From the NCBI GenBank assembly GCA_030581615.1, contig JAKTTT010000063.1, forward strand, positions 1 through 64,000: a stretch of DNA of 64,000 nt, given 5' to 3'. The notes beneath the pieces were generated by a model that made no database searches, was not told where the DNA came from, and saw only the letters and a program-made list of their open reading frames with translations. The position numbers were made by a program, and so were the translations under genes. The stretch comes from Alloascoidea africana (taxonomy: Eukaryota > Ascomycota > Alloascoideomycetes > Alloascoideales > Alloascoideaceae). Of this stretch, positions 19,893 through 31,422 are shown in pieces. The first letter of the stretch is position 1, and the number at the start of each line of letters is the position of its first letter.

Positions 19893-21634
19893 ATGCCATC
19901 CTTTGTGCTTCACAGTGCAATGGCCACGCCAACTTCTTACGTTTTCCCGGGGTCGATAATTGTAAGCGCAATTTTTGCTCGATCAGACATGCGATATTGT
20001 ATTGTCAATGACAGTTACTTCGTTTTACCATTTGTAACTTGTCATTTCAGCTAACCTTAGGCTCCAACGGCTACCTTGTTAGGACACAATCAGACGGTCA
20101 AACATCATTCCATATGTAGTGCGACTGTATTTCTACACTTGGATATACTCAATTACGGGATTGGTTCTACTATGGTGGTCTATATGCTCCTACATTGTGT
20201 TCTACCATAACTATATCCCAAATTCAAACGTGGAGGTGCCGGTTCTGTTTGACTATTCGTGTGTACCTTTTTGCTAGTTTCTTTTTGTGTGTGGTTGAAT
20301 CCTCTAACATGACCATTAGCCTACACTCTTCTCCGTTTGCCATTGTTGATCTAAGCACAATTGACCTGGACCCGAGAACAGAGTACGATGTGATCCTGGA
20401 CCTCGATACGCCATGTTCTGCAACAAACAACCTGATTGGGAACTTTATGACTAGGCTCACCGTGCTGTCCCTGGGATCACCTCTAACCTATAGCCTGTTA
20501 ACCACGGATAAGATAAACGCCAGACAGGGCTGGCCCCTAACGCATTCAGCCACAACTACTGCTCTTCTACCCGGGCCGAACGCGGGAGCAGGAGACCTTT
20601 TAACTAGACGTGTGTTTGAACAGAGACAATCAACAGATCTTAGCATTTTGTCTTCATTGGGATCTCCAAAAAAGTTTGATCCTCAATGTCCAAAATGTAT
20701 CATGTCTACAAGACCTACTCTACTCCAAAACTGCCAGATTTCGCCACAGAAGCAGCATTCGAATCTCATCAAATGGGGCATTGACCAGTTTTTACTAACG
20801 CCCTTGACGTATTTGGGATTTTTGAAAAATGAGAACGTTCAAAGAGTACAATTACTAAGTGACGTTTCTCTACAAACAAGTTCTAGTCTCAGTGCATTTG
20901 CACCAAAGGACAAAGAGAAAAGTGGTTTGAGGGATGATGACCCCAGTCTTTTGGTGATCGAGCTGGATCGTTTGATCGATGTGAATATTGAAAATACAAA
21001 GTTAAAATTTGAAACTCAATGGCACGGAATACGGCATCTCATGTATAATCACCGAGTTGCGAGTTTTATCATCGGGACGGGATTCTTTTGGACCTGGTCA
21101 TCGTGTGTCATGATCGTATGTTCATGGGTGATTGTTGCAATTTTCAGTCATGGTAAAAACAGTGGGAAAGCGGGACCCAATGTTGAAGACTACTACCCTT
21201 ACGAGGATGAGAATAACGATGAGTTGGATTTAGAAGATGAAGATGAACCAATTGACAACAACAATTTTTTAACCGCGGGAGGAGAGCCACATCTTCCAAC
21301 TCCCGCGCCATCTCCTGCTCCTCAGGAGCCTGGATCAGATACAGACTTGGAATTCGATTATGAGCCGGTTGCAAACGATCTAGAGTCTGTTTCGTCCACT
21401 GGTGCCTCGCGAAGCGTGGGTCCAACTGCAGTCAGCAGTGGTGAACATAACAGTAACGTTAGTAGAGCTCTGGACTCCGATAACAATAGTGGATGGAGTA
21501 ATGCAGAAGAAAGCAGACGCCATGCGTCTTCACCCTTGCAATCACAAACGAGTAGGGATTCGGATGGGTTTGACTCGCTTAGTGTAACCAGAAGTGATGG
21601 TTTAGACACTAGGTCAGAATCGGTCTCTTATTAA
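19893..21634 (+). CDS. SEI1: Seipin (ER-lipid droplet contact protein)
   Basis: Three exons proposed: 19893-19961, 20083-20258, 20320-21634 (519 aa). Exon 2 encodes transmembrane segment 1 (GLVLLWWSICSYIVFYHNYIP) followed by VEVPVLFDYS. Exon 3 carries the luminal beta-sandwich (EYDVILDLDTPCSATNNLIGNFM), a hydrophobic-helix-like segment (LLTPLTYLGF), and transmembrane segment 2 (ASFIIGTGFFWTWSSCVMIV). These are seipin hallmarks. Seipin oligomers at ER-droplet junctions control lipid droplet formation. The cytosolic tail after TM2 is long (about 170 aa), acidic and Ser-rich, unlike the short tail of S. cerevisiae Sei1. Exon 1 is the least certain part: it was chosen because GTAAGC and TTGTTAG splice in frame; a second ATG at 19920 is an alternative start. 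The second donor reads GTGTGT. Confidence 0.85.
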
Positions 21635-23387
21635 CCACCCATTCCGAGGGTCTAACTAGATCAGGACAAGTTTCTATTTGTGTAGATAAGCAAAGACAAC
21701 GATTAAGACAATTTTGGTGGTCGGTTTTTGCGAATTAGAGGCCAAGCCTGGTTGCTTATCGATGCAAGGCGAGGTTTAATTAAATTTGTTTTTTTCATCT
21801 ACGGTCACTAGCGTGGATATTAAGGGGAGCAGAGATTTGTTTGGGGTGTAATCGGACAGAAGCAACCTGAAAGACAAGTGGGAAAGGAGAAGATTGCATT
21901 GTAGGTGGAGAAGAGAAGAGAAGGAATACTGGCGTTAGTAGTATTTACAAGCACAAGCACAAGACAAGAGTGCTTGTGTATGTAGATAAGGGGTTTAGGT
22001 TTAGTTTTCTTCAGTAGTTCATGTTTAACTTGGGAATGGTAGTGCACAGACTAAACTGTTCTGTGACTTAGCCCATTGGGTTTCATCTCACTGAATGTTC
22101 CGCGGATTGATCATAAGGGGAATGATAGTAAGCAACGTTTCAAGCGAACAGCGTAGTGATAGTAGAAGCAGTAGTGGAGGAAGAGAGGTGAGTATGAGAG
22201 TTTTGAAAAGTAAGAAAGGGTTTAAATGCGATTAAACTTTAATTCAGGCGCCCACTAAACTTGTTCCATTTTATTTGTCATCTATTATGGGAAGGATGGC
22301 TAGTTTTAGACTATATTTGAGATAAGTTTTTAGCAAGTCAATGGTCGTATGATGGATGGGAATAGCGCGAAAGACAGAGATTAGAGATATAAAAAGGGTT
22401 CATAAAAAAAGAAAAAAAAAAAGGAAACACTGGAGCCAAGATATGGGGATAGTATATTTTTCATTTTTCGGGCCTGGATGAAAAACCGAGATGGAGAAGA
22501 TGGGGAATGGGAGATGAGTTAAGAGTGGACATGAGTACCCCGCCAAATACTCAATTCGCAAAATGTGTAAAATAGAAGAAAAAGAAAGAGTGAAAGAGTG
22601 GGCCGCGATAACCAATATATCAAGAGATAATGCTGTACAAAAGGAAGAAAACGGAGAGATGAAAGTGGGTGTGGGTGTGGGACGTTTAGGACCGACCGCC
22701 GCCCGTCAAAAAAAAATCTAAAATCGAAATAGAAAAGAAGGAAACGACGAATCGAAAGATCCAGATTCAAATCCAAATCAGATTCCTCTCAAGCCAAAAA
22801 ACTGGTGCGCGGCATGTTGCAGAGCATCCGCCCTTTAAAATTATTTCTTCCTCCACAATCTACGATAGTGTGTGAAAGTGTGAGTGTTGGTGACAATGAA
22901 GGAACAACCTCTCCAATCACCGATCACACTTACACCCATCGTCCTACAATGCCCATAAACTCCTTAAGATCTTTATTGGGCACTCGCACTTGCACACTTG
23001 CACACGAGCCGTAACCGGAACGGGACCGGACCTATTTGCGATTCTGTGCTGGTGCGATGGGATGGGGTGGTTGGTCAACTCTAACTTTGCGCTGCTGCCA
23101 AATTTTTTTTTTTTTTCGCTCGCCGGGCCGTGGCCCATTGCGGGTGTACGGATGTATGTGCGGCTGCAACGCAGGGCGCTTATCTCTGGTGCAAATTTGT
23201 GGCTAATAACCTGTTGGCGTGTGCGGCTGGTCCATATATTGTATTTTTTTTTGTTTTTCGCGGCGTTATCTCTGAAACTCAAAATGAGCGTTATCGCGGT
23301 GAAGAAATACTTGAAGGGTCCCAATATATAAGAAGCGAGTTCCCTCAGCTATTCCTGAACAAAATCAACAACTACAGCAAATCAGTA
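21635..23387. promoter_or_regulatory. Intergenic region upstream of DUR3
   Basis: No gene seen in 1.75 kb. Near DUR3 there are two GATA-factor-like sites on the minus strand: AGATAAG at 23179-23185 and AGATAA at 23266-23271. There is also a TATATAAG stretch at 23325-23332, 63 bp before the start codon. GATA sites fit nitrogen catabolite control, which is known for urea uptake genes in yeasts; the link here is inference. Confidence 0.5.
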
Positions 23388-25541
23388 ATGATCCCGACAA
23401 CAGTGCTTTCTCAAGGAACGGGCTACGGCATTGTTATCGGTCTAGGATTTGTATTTGCGGCCGGTATGGTCGCAGTGACGGCTGGTCTGCGGCGGTACCA
23501 TAAGGAAATCATCACCTCGGAAGAGTTCAGTACCGCAGGTCGTTCAGTTAAGAGTGGTTTGATCGCAGCTGCGGTTGTTTCATCATGGACCTGGGCAGCC
23601 ACACTGTTACAGTCCTCGGCCCAGGCTTACAAGAACGGTGTCTCGGGCCCCTTTTGGTATGCTTCGGGAGCAACTGTCCAGATCATTCTATTTGCGGCTC
23701 TCGCAATCGAACTCAAGCGTAAAGCTCCAGGTGCGCATACCTACTTGGAATTGGTCAAAGTCCGATACGGTGCTCTGACTCACGTCATCTACTGCTTCTT
23801 TGCCATTGCGACGAACTTCCTCGTCACGGCAATGCTGCTCGCGGGCGGTAGTGCCGTCGTCAACGATGTCACCGGCATGGACACTATAGCGGCCATCTGG
23901 TTGCTGCCACTTTTCGTCGTGGTCTATACGGTGTTCGGTGGACTCAAGGCTACCTTCATCACGGATTATGTCCACACAGTCGTACTTGTCGTCATCATCA
24001 TGATTTTTGCCTTCTGCACCTATGCCACGTCGGACAAGCTTGGATCTCCAGGTAAGGTCTACGATCTACTTGTGGAAGCCGCCAAGAGTCATCCTGTCGA
24101 TGGCAACGCGGGTGGTTCATATCTTACCATGAACTCCAAAGCCGGTGGTAAGTTTTTCGTCATCAACATTGTCGGCAACTTTGGTACTGTTTTCCTCGAT
24201 AATGGTTATTGGAACAAGGCCATTGCAGCTTCTCCAGTGGCTGCTCTCCCCGGATATCTTCTCGGTGGTATTGCCTGGTTCGCAATTCCCTTTTTAACCG
24301 CCACAACCATGGGTCTCGCATGTCTTACCTTGGAAAACAATCCATCTTTCCCCACGTATCCAGAAAGACTCACACCGGACCAGGTTTCTGCCGGATTGGT
24401 GCTCCCGAACGCAGCAGTAGCTTTGCTCGGAAAGGGTGGTGGTGTCTGCACACTGTTGCTCATCTTCATGGCGGTTACCTCTGCCTCCTCAGCCGAGTTC
24501 ATCTCCTTCAGTTCTGTTTTCACATACGATATTTACAAAGGATATATCAACCCAAAGGCCTCGGGCAAAAACCTAATCTGGGTATCACATATCTCGTTAT
24601 GTGGTTTTGCCATCGTCATGGCTGCAGTTTCCGTTGGATTGTGGAAAGGTGGTGTTTCTATGGGTTATCTCTATTTACTCATGGGGGTCATCATTTCATC
24701 TGCCGTTTTCCCTGCCGCTTTAACTCTATTATCAAGACGTCAAACGAAACTCGCTGCCACTGTTTCTCCTGTTCTTGGGTTTTTTTGTGCATTGATCGGA
24801 TGGCTTGTCCAATGTAAAGTTGAATTTAACGAGTTTACAATTACAACGACAGGGTCGGATAATCCAATGTTGGTCGGGAACGTTGTTGCATTGTTATCAC
24901 CTATGGTGTTCTCACCTTTACTAAGTCTTTACAAGCCTACATTGTTTGATTGGAACGAGTTGAAGCGAATCACAAAAGTGGATGAAACAGAGGAATTGGT
25001 ACAGGCAGGAGAAGAAGGAGAGGAATCTGCAGACAAATTGGAAGATGGTGTTAAAGAGGTTGTATTACAAGAGGAATCCCGTCCAATTTATGAAGAAAAC
25101 ACTCCTGAAGAACAGGAACAACTCGACAAGTATGCCAAATTTTCCAAAATCGTTACTGGTGTACTTGCAATTTGTCTATTGGTTTTATGGCCTATGCCAA
25201 TGTTTGGATCCAAATACATCTTTTCCAAACCTTTTTTCACAGGTTGGATAGTTGTTGGAATAATTTGGATTTTCATTTCCTCATTTATTGTCAATGTTTT
25301 CCCATTATGGCAGGATCGTCATTCAATTTACACAACATGTAGAGGTGTTTATTGGGATTTAACGGGTCAAACCCATAAATTGAGAGAATGGCAAAGGAGT
25401 AATCCTGATGAACTTCATGTTTCTCAAAGTCGAAGATCTGGTAGAATTCAACACGTTTTCGCAGAAGATGTGATTGAGGATACAACTTCACATTCGTCAA
25501 TTGGGGCCAAACCAAATGGTGAAAAGGACAACAAGAATTGA
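23388..25541 (+). CDS. DUR3: Urea/polyamine transporter Dur3 (sodium:solute symporter family)
   Basis: Single exon, 717 aa. ATG at 23388 was chosen over upstream in-frame codons because the protein then begins, as in Dur3, just before the first membrane segment (GTGYGIVIGLGFVFAAGMVAV). About 15 membrane segments are predicted. Family signatures: SEEFSTAGRSVKSGLIAAAVVSSWTWAATLL, an SSS core; LVKVRYG; VFGGLKATFITDYVHTVVL; and a DNGYWNKAIAA stretch. Dur3 imports urea with protons across the plasma membrane and also takes up polyamines. A hydrophilic acidic loop (about residues 530-585, Glu-rich) precedes the last membrane segments. It converges with SEC24, 229 bp between stop codons. Confidence 0.95.
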   Translation: MIPTTVLSQGTGYGIVIGLGFVFAAGMVAVTAGLRRYHKEIITSEEFSTAGRSVKSGLIAAAVVSSWTWAATLLQSSAQAYKNGVSGPFWYASGATVQIILFAALAIELKRKAPGAHTYLELVKVRYGALTHVIYCFFAIATNFLVTAMLLAGGSAVVNDVTGMDTIAAIWLLPLFVVVYTVFGGLKATFITDYVHTVVLVVIIMIFAFCTYATSDKLGSPGKVYDLLVEAAKSHPVDGNAGGSYLTMNSKAGGKFFVINIVGNFGTVFLDNGYWNKAIAASPVAALPGYLLGGIAWFAIPFLTATTMGLACLTLENNPSFPTYPERLTPDQVSAGLVLPNAAVALLGKGGGVCTLLLIFMAVTSASSAEFISFSSVFTYDIYKGYINPKASGKNLIWVSHISLCGFAIVMAAVSVGLWKGGVSMGYLYLLMGVIISSAVFPAALTLLSRRQTKLAATVSPVLGFFCALIGWLVQCKVEFNEFTITTTGSDNPMLVGNVVALLSPMVFSPLLSLYKPTLFDWNELKRITKVDETEELVQAGEEGEESADKLEDGVKEVVLQEESRPIYEENTPEEQEQLDKYAKFSKIVTGVLAICLLVLWPMPMFGSKYIFSKPFFTGWIVVGIIWIFISSFIVNVFPLWQDRHSIYTTCRGVYWDLTGQTHKLREWQRSNPDELHVSQSRRSGRIQHVFAEDVIEDTTSHSSIGAKPNGEKDNKN

Positions 25542-25770
25542 TTTTGATTGATTGATTGATTGATATGAGTCTATATATATAGTTTAGTGCTTTTATTTTT
25601 ATATTATTTTTCGTATTTGTTTTCGAGTTTACTATTAATTGAAAATATATTTGCAAGTTTTAAAATTTTCTGTGTACAACAACACAGTATAATAGATATC
25701 TCTTCTTATTATAAAAGGGTCATAAACTGGTTTGTTTTGCTACACACAGGCCAAAAAAAAAAAACTGCAA

Positions 25771-28560
25771 CTAAGTTATAAGCTTTTCTCTAAGCCAGCC
25801 AAGAGTCTCTCTGTAACTCTTCAACTCATCAATGCGATCCTCCACCATAAGACTCAAAGCCCACATTCTCAGTGCAAAACTTTCCGGTGGGATACTGCTT
25901 AGATTATCATTAACCCCAGGACCACGAACTGTATACAAACTAGGCCACAAAATCGAATCAACACGTTCTCGAATCTTGCCAATGATAGACCTAATGCGTA
26001 CGTTAAACGTGGAATCCTCCAATTCGGGCAATTCTCTCTTGCCTATAGGCGCCACATCCGCACCCCAAACGTCCCCGACCAGTGCAGGAACAGCGTCACC
26101 ACCAAGCCAGAGAAATAGCTCGGAACCATTGTCAATCAGATATAGACCAAACTTCTCCAAACGCTCCGTTGTTGCGTTGATCTGGGGTGGCATCACAATC
26201 TGGCCGTCTTCTCCTGGTAGACCTGCTTCATCAGGCATATCGTGAAGCGAATAAACGCTGGGGTACAATGCCTTGATGAGAAGGGGCAATGGCAAGCTTG
26301 TGAGGTTCGCAAGTGCAGCACTACGGTGATCAGAAGGAATTCGTCCAGGTTTAATTGCAATGTTTTTCTGCAATGACTGGAGCAACAGTGGGAGCATTCG
26401 CAAATTCGCACAGTATTGTAATGGTGAAGCAGCGCCCACGTTTCCTGGCATTAGTTCTTTTTTATACACGGTAAGGGTATCCAACAAGAATTTGTTAATT
26501 AGTTCGCGTGAATCCGGGATCGAGGAAAGTGCCTTTTCAGCAACTTTATGGGTGTAAAAAGCAGTTATTGCAAATTGGTCTGCGGATGCATATACATCCG
26601 ACAGATTTGTCGTTGTTGGAATTGCCACAGTCATGACTCTGATTCGTCTCTCACCTTTACAGGTTGTGTGCAAAACGGCTGCTTGGAAACATGCAATTGG
26701 TTTGGTAATTGTATCATCAATGGAAACCTCTATAACATAGGACTGATCGCGGGGGAAAGATGGGAATGATAACAGATCCGAGGATCTGCTGAAAAAATTG
26801 CCATAAAAACTGTTCATACGTAGTCCACTGGAACCACGCACACGGAGCACGGCCTCGAGACCAATTTCCATCGACAAGTGGTTCGACAACTCTGTTGCAA
26901 ACTTGACAGCATCTTCTTGAGGACTCGTGAGCCCCCAACCGGGGTAGAAATGGGTCTGACCTGCAGTGTATTTCGGCAGACTTGACAACGATGCAACGTC
27001 TTGGTAAGCGGATGAACAGAGAAACATGTCGATACTGACCTGTGATTTGTTACAATCGACTGCAAAACTCTTGTAGAAAGAATTTGCCGTGGTTAGAAGT
27101 GTACTCTCCTTTGCCGTATTTGCAACGGATTTCTCATCTCGTGGACTCAGTTTCCCCACACCTACACTGGGCAGAGTGGAGGAAACAACAACGATTTTAC
27201 CACCAATGGGTGAGATCAACTTGTGGGCGGATTTTAGTGCAGGACCAAGAGCAAAATCGGAGGCCATATTGTTTGCAAACATGTCAGCCATTTTCTCCAA
27301 CAATGCCTCGATGCCATCCCGACATTCGGACAAGGACACAAGTAAGCTCTGGGGACAAGGTAGGAAAGGTTCATCCAAATCCGAAATCACCATCATTGAG
27401 GGTTCAGCATTTTCAGCATTTTCCTCTTGAGGGACAGAAAAATAGTGCAATGCCGAGTCCACAGCGATGAATCCGACTTTTGAAGTATTATTTTCGTTTG
27501 GAATGCGGTCGAGACTGTCAAGAATGGTTCTCGTTGCCACTGCAAACAAGCCATTTTTGATTGAGTTTACAGAAACGTCGAGAACAAAGAGATAGACCAA
27601 AGGTTGTGGGGGTCTTACCATATAGTCTGTTGGAGCGACAAATTCGACAACGGCGTGGTTCAGTTCTGCACGGTCGTTTCTATTCACGGCGGCACCTTTC
27701 AACTGGTCATAGTCGAAGCCCGAGGGCACATCGTTCTGCAAATTACAAAGGTTACATCTCCATCGGTTTCCCTCGATCTGTACAAAAGGGTTGATGTAGG
27801 AGCGGCACCGTCGACAGCGCGAGATGATCAGGTCTGAAATGGTCGGAACTGGGGCTTGTTGGTCCTGGAGCGAAACATAGGGTCTCACGATGAGAGCCAG
27901 CGGCATGCGGGATTTTTTCAAAAGAGTCGAGGTTGTGGGGATCACGTTCAAGGTGGATCGAAAGTAGTCGTGGTGAGCATTGGAAGTGGGAGCGCCTGTC
28001 ACTGAGGAGCCGGCGGGAAGCACGAGCGGTGGAGGAGGCAGCGAGAGGTCCGAGATGGGAGGCGGCAACTCGCGGAGCAGGTCAATGTTGTAGATCTGGT
28101 TCATTTGCACTCCCATGGACAAGGAATGCGGCTGGTTCGCGTAGTTGGAGCCGATGTTGTTGTTCGTGCTGCTGTTGTTGTTGAGCGACATGCTGCCCAT
28201 CCGGTTTGTCATGGCGTCCATGGGGTTGTAGACGGGGGCACCGCCAGCAGGCGTGAACAGGGCCTCTTGGGGCTGGCCCGGGGCCTGATAGCCATAGCCC
28301 TGGGGCTGGGCCTGAGCCTGAGCCTGTGCTTGAGCCTGGGCCTGTGTCTGGTTCACGTCCATGCCCATCATGGGGTTCACGTTTGGATCTTGGTAGTACT
28401 GGGCCTGGGGCTGGAGGTCGTGGGGAGCTTGGCCGGGGGCCATGCCCATGCCCATGCCCATGTCCAAGCCCATTCCCTGCTGTCCGTAGCCCGCGGCTGG
28501 GGCCGGGGACGAGTACTGGTACTGTGCCTTGGGATAGGCTCGCTTCTTGTGGTGGGACAT
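25771..28560 (-). CDS. SEC24: COPII coat cargo-binding subunit Sec24
   Basis: Single exon, 929 aa, ATG at 28560. The disordered N-terminus is Gln/Ala/Met-Gly-rich, with a (QA)n tract near residues 72-85 encoded by a hexanucleotide repeat. The zinc finger Cys249, Cys252, Cys269, Cys272 ([21 protein letters not shown]) is followed by the trunk domain ([14 protein letters not shown]), beta-barrel, helical domain, and a C-terminal gelsolin-like domain ([19 protein letters not shown]). Sec24 pairs with Sec23 on ER exit sites and selects cargo. Length matches yeast Sec24 (926 aa as I recall). Its start codon is 131 bp from the stop of the upstream kinase gene. Confidence 0.97.
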   Translation of the reverse strand: MSHHKKRAYPKAQYQYSSPAPAAGYGQQGMGLDMGMGMGMAPGQAPHDLQPQAQYYQDPNVNPMMGMDVNQTQAQAQAQAQAQAQPQGYGYQAPGQPQEALFTPAGGAPVYNPMDAMTNRMGSMSLNNNSSTNNNIGSNYANQPHSLSMGVQMNQIYNIDLLRELPPPISDLSLPPPPLVLPAGSSVTGAPTSNAHHDYFRSTLNVIPTTSTLLKKSRMPLALIVRPYVSLQDQQAPVPTISDLIISRCRRCRSYINPFVQIEGNRWRCNLCNLQNDVPSGFDYDQLKGAAVNRNDRAELNHAVVEFVAPTDYMVRPPQPLVYLFVLDVSVNSIKNGLFAVATRTILDSLDRIPNENNTSKVGFIAVDSALHYFSVPQEENAENAEPSMMVISDLDEPFLPCPQSLLVSLSECRDGIEALLEKMADMFANNMASDFALGPALKSAHKLISPIGGKIVVVSSTLPSVGVGKLSPRDEKSVANTAKESTLLTTANSFYKSFAVDCNKSQVSIDMFLCSSAYQDVASLSSLPKYTAGQTHFYPGWGLTSPQEDAVKFATELSNHLSMEIGLEAVLRVRGSSGLRMNSFYGNFFSRSSDLLSFPSFPRDQSYVIEVSIDDTITKPIACFQAAVLHTTCKGERRIRVMTVAIPTTTNLSDVYASADQFAITAFYTHKVAEKALSSIPDSRELINKFLLDTLTVYKKELMPGNVGAASPLQYCANLRMLPLLLQSLQKNIAIKPGRIPSDHRSAALANLTSLPLPLLIKALYPSVYSLHDMPDEAGLPGEDGQIVMPPQINATTERLEKFGLYLIDNGSELFLWLGGDAVPALVGDVWGADVAPIGKRELPELEDSTFNVRIRSIIGKIRERVDSILWPSLYTVRGPGVNDNLSSIPPESFALRMWALSLMVEDRIDELKSYRETLGWLREKLIT

Positions 28561-28691
28561 GGTGGACGAGAGGAAAGTGGGAAGAGAGAGAAATGTTTCG
28601 CCGACGTGGCAGATTGGCGGCTTACCACACTACGCCCGCACGCAGAAAGGCAGCAGGTTCAGCATTGAGACTATGGAGATACGAAAGAGGA

Positions 28692-31004
28692 CTAAAACAC
28701 CCGGGAGCACTGGTTCTCGCTCTTGTTCTCGCTCTTGTTCTCGCTCTCGGCCTCGCTCTCGCTCTCGCTCTCCGTGGCGTGCTCGGGGATGCCTGCGAAC
28801 GCCCAGGGCGCGCTGCGAGAGCTCCGCGGCGAGGTCCCACAGGGCTGGGGCTCACCGCCCGAGCCATACCCGTACTGTTCACCATACCCTTCGTTTCCTT
28901 CTCCAGCACCGCTGCCACTGGGGAGCACACTGAATCGCCGTCTCAGACCGGCCTCGTTCGGCTTGACCATGGGAAACATGTTTTTGCCCACGGGGATCGC
29001 AAACGAGTCCGGGTCTGCATCATTTTCACTATCATTTGTACCGCTCTGATTCAGCTTCTCGGACTCCTGGGCCCTCTTGAGTCGCGCCTCGAGATCCTCC
29101 TTCTGTTGCTGTTGCTGTTGCTGCTGCTGTTGCTTTTGCTTCTGACGCTGGGATCGGGTGGGCAGCTTCGAAACGTGCTCTTCTCCCGTGCCCGAGAGCG
29201 TGCGGTCCGAGTAGTATATCTTCTTGAACCAGTCCGCGTCCTCGTCGTACTGATAAATGGCCCAGTCCACGCCATAGGGCTTTGGGTCCAGCAAAAAAAG
29301 ATCGTGCAAGGGCACGTCCAGGTTGCCAATCTTGTCCTGATCGTTGATATTCAAAAAATAGGCCAGCAGAATGCGCACAACGACCCTGTGCGAGACAATG
29401 AGCAGGTTGTCCACGGTGCGCTCGATCTCGACAATGATGGGCTTGAGCCGGTTGATCACGTCCAGATACGACTCGCCGCCGACCCCAGGGTAGCGATACG
29501 AGACCTTGTTCAGCAGCCGCGATGCAAACTCGTCGGGATAACGGTCGCTGATCTCGCGGTAGGTGAGCCCTTCACACATGCCCGCGTTCAACTCGTCCAG
29601 CATCCGGTGCTGCTTCACGGCAAACAGGCTCTCGTCGAAGAAGCGTGTGCCCTCCACGGCCCGCCGAAGCATCGACGTCCACACGCCGAAGCTGGGCTCC
29701 TCGGGCAGCTTGTCGCTCGTCGTCGTCGTCGTCGACGGGCCCAGCACGTCCAGCCTGGTGCGGTGGTCTTGGAGCTGCTGCTGGCGAAACTCTTTCTTCT
29801 TGTGCTCCATGAACCGCGCCAGGGCCCGGCTGTATCTGAGCCCGCGCTCCGTGAGGGCAGAATCGCCGCCTATGCGGCCCACAATGTTGTCCTCGCTCTC
29901 GCCATGGCGGGTCAGCCAGATCTGACGGGGCGCGAGGTTGAAGTTGAGCAGGTAATAGACGGTCTGGGCGGCCAGAAAGCCGTGAATGTTGTAGGCAATC
30001 ACTTTGCGGCCAACATCGATCATCTTCACGTATTGGACTCCCTCCGTGTGCTCTTCCTCATCCGCTATCGTCTCGTAGACCCGCTCATAGTTCTTCATCC
30101 GGCCCAGGAAATCCTCCAGCGCGGCGGCCGTGTCCACGTTTTTGTAGTCTGGCCCGGACAACTTGAGCCGGATGTTGGACTCGAGAATCGAGTCGTCGCT
30201 GCAAATGGACTCGAGAAACAGCACCTTGAGAGCACCTCTGGATCGCGAGCGGATCGCGTCCAGCACGGCTTTGCGCCGTTGGACCGTCGTGTTCGTGGCA
30301 TCAAAGATGCCCACGGAGCCCGGCCCATCCACAATGTAGTCCAGAAGCTCGTTCAGCGTGTCCATTGCCCATTTTTCTCTCAGCGCGATCGCAGACCTGT
30401 TATCGGGCGAAAACAGATTCGCATTGTGGGGCTGGCCCAGGGCCTGAGCTGCCGACATCTCTGCTGGGTTCGAGTCCACCAACGGCTTTTTCTCCGGACC
30501 CAGGTTGTTCTTGGACCGGCGGCGAGTGTTGCCCACGTTGAAAATGCGGCAGTCGTGGTGGAGCCAGTTGAGATAGCGGGAGAGCTTGTTGGTGATGTAG
30601 GACTTGCCTCTGGCAGGCAGTCCCACCATCACAATCACCAGCTTGGACCCAACGTTGTCGGACGCAATGGCGCCGTCCGGACTGTGCTTGGACCGGGTCA
30701 CGCCCGGAATGTCGATGGACGTCGGGCGTCGCTGCCGCGAGACGGGAGCCATGGCGAAGCTGCTGTGGGAGTTGGAGCTGGAGTTGGAGTTATCCAGGAT
30801 GAAGGGGATGGACCCGCGGGACGACGAGCGACTGCCGCTGGGCGACGGGATGGGCGTGTCGGTCAGTGGCCGGGCAGAAAAGGCCGGCAGTGAAGGACCT
30901 GCCCTGGACGAGAACAGGACGGCCTTTGCTGGCGGGCCTGGGGCTCTGGGATCCTCATCGTCGTCGACGGGCCGGGCTGGATTGGGTTGCTTTGCTGGGC
31001 TCAT
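28692..31004 (-). CDS. PFK26: 6-phosphofructo-2-kinase / fructose-2,6-bisphosphatase
   Basis: Single exon, 770 aa. The first true ATG is at 31004. The kinase domain has the Walker A loop GLPARGKSY at about residues 128-136; the bisphosphatase domain has LTRHGESEDN (His near 367), GMCEGLTYREI and LIVSHRVVVRILL. It makes, and probably also degrades, fructose-2,6-bisphosphate, the activator of phosphofructokinase. Long N-terminal Ser-rich and C-terminal extensions resemble S. cerevisiae Pfk26 in layout. Pfk26, however, has lost the phosphatase histidine, which is present here, so this enzyme may be bifunctional. The C-terminal tail carries a poly-Gln run and an (EN/ES)n low-complexity end. The extensions likely carry regulatory phosphosites. 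Confidence 0.9.
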   Translation of the reverse strand: MSPAKQPNPARPVDDDEDPRAPGPPAKAVLFSSRAGPSLPAFSARPLTDTPIPSPSGSRSSSRGSIPFILDNSNSSSNSHSSFAMAPVSRQRRPTSIDIPGVTRSKHSPDGAIASDNVGSKLVIVMVGLPARGKSYITNKLSRYLNWLHHDCRIFNVGNTRRRSKNNLGPEKKPLVDSNPAEMSAAQALGQPHNANLFSPDNRSAIALREKWAMDTLNELLDYIVDGPGSVGIFDATNTTVQRRKAVLDAIRSRSRGALKVLFLESICSDDSILESNIRLKLSGPDYKNVDTAAALEDFLGRMKNYERVYETIADEEEHTEGVQYVKMIDVGRKVIAYNIHGFLAAQTVYYLLNFNLAPRQIWLTRHGESEDNIVGRIGGDSALTERGLRYSRALARFMEHKKKEFRQQQLQDHRTRLDVLGPSTTTTTSDKLPEEPSFGVWTSMLRRAVEGTRFFDESLFAVKQHRMLDELNAGMCEGLTYREISDRYPDEFASRLLNKVSYRYPGVGGESYLDVINRLKPIIVEIERTVDNLLIVSHRVVVRILLAYFLNINDQDKIGNLDVPLHDLFLLDPKPYGVDWAIYQYDEDADWFKKIYYSDRTLSGTGEEHVSKLPTRSQRQKQKQQQQQQQQQQKEDLEARLKRAQESEKLNQSGTNDSENDADPDSFAIPVGKNMFPMVKPNEAGLRRRFSVLPSGSGAGEGNEGYGEQYGYGSGGEPQPCGTSPRSSRSAPWAFAGIPEHATESESESEAESENKSENKSENQCSRVF

Positions 31005-31422
31005 GGTGAAGGGTTCGATCGGAGGTTTGGATCTGGTCTTTTTGCCTACTTGCAATTTGCAATTTGCAGTTTACAATTTACAATTTGCAATTTGTACTGG
31101 GGGTCTTTATGTCCCTGGCTTTGTCTGAGACAAAAAGATTTGACGTGCGGCCAAGGGGGAGAAAAGATGAGATGGAGATGAGCAAGTATAAAAGGAAAAG
31201 GAAGAAAGGACAGACATAAAACAAAAAACTAAAAACAAAAAACAAAACGGGCTTTTTTATACGAGTCTAATCGCGTTCTCTTTCTTTATTTCGCAATTTC
31301 TCATTATTTCTCGCTACTGGCCCACATGGCCAGCTGGGCTCGTCTGTTATCGTCCAATGGGGTCCATCTCCATCTCCATCTCCATCTTCACCTCCACCAT
31401 CTCTCACTTCTCCCTCTCCCTC

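Noticed and set aside
28326-30893. An 855-codon open frame on the plus strand, antisense to SEC24 and the PFK gene
   Set aside because: It lacks an ATG at its beginning, has low-complexity Leu/Val/Arg-rich content and overlaps two certain genes; it is a by-product of GC-rich codons on the opposite strand.
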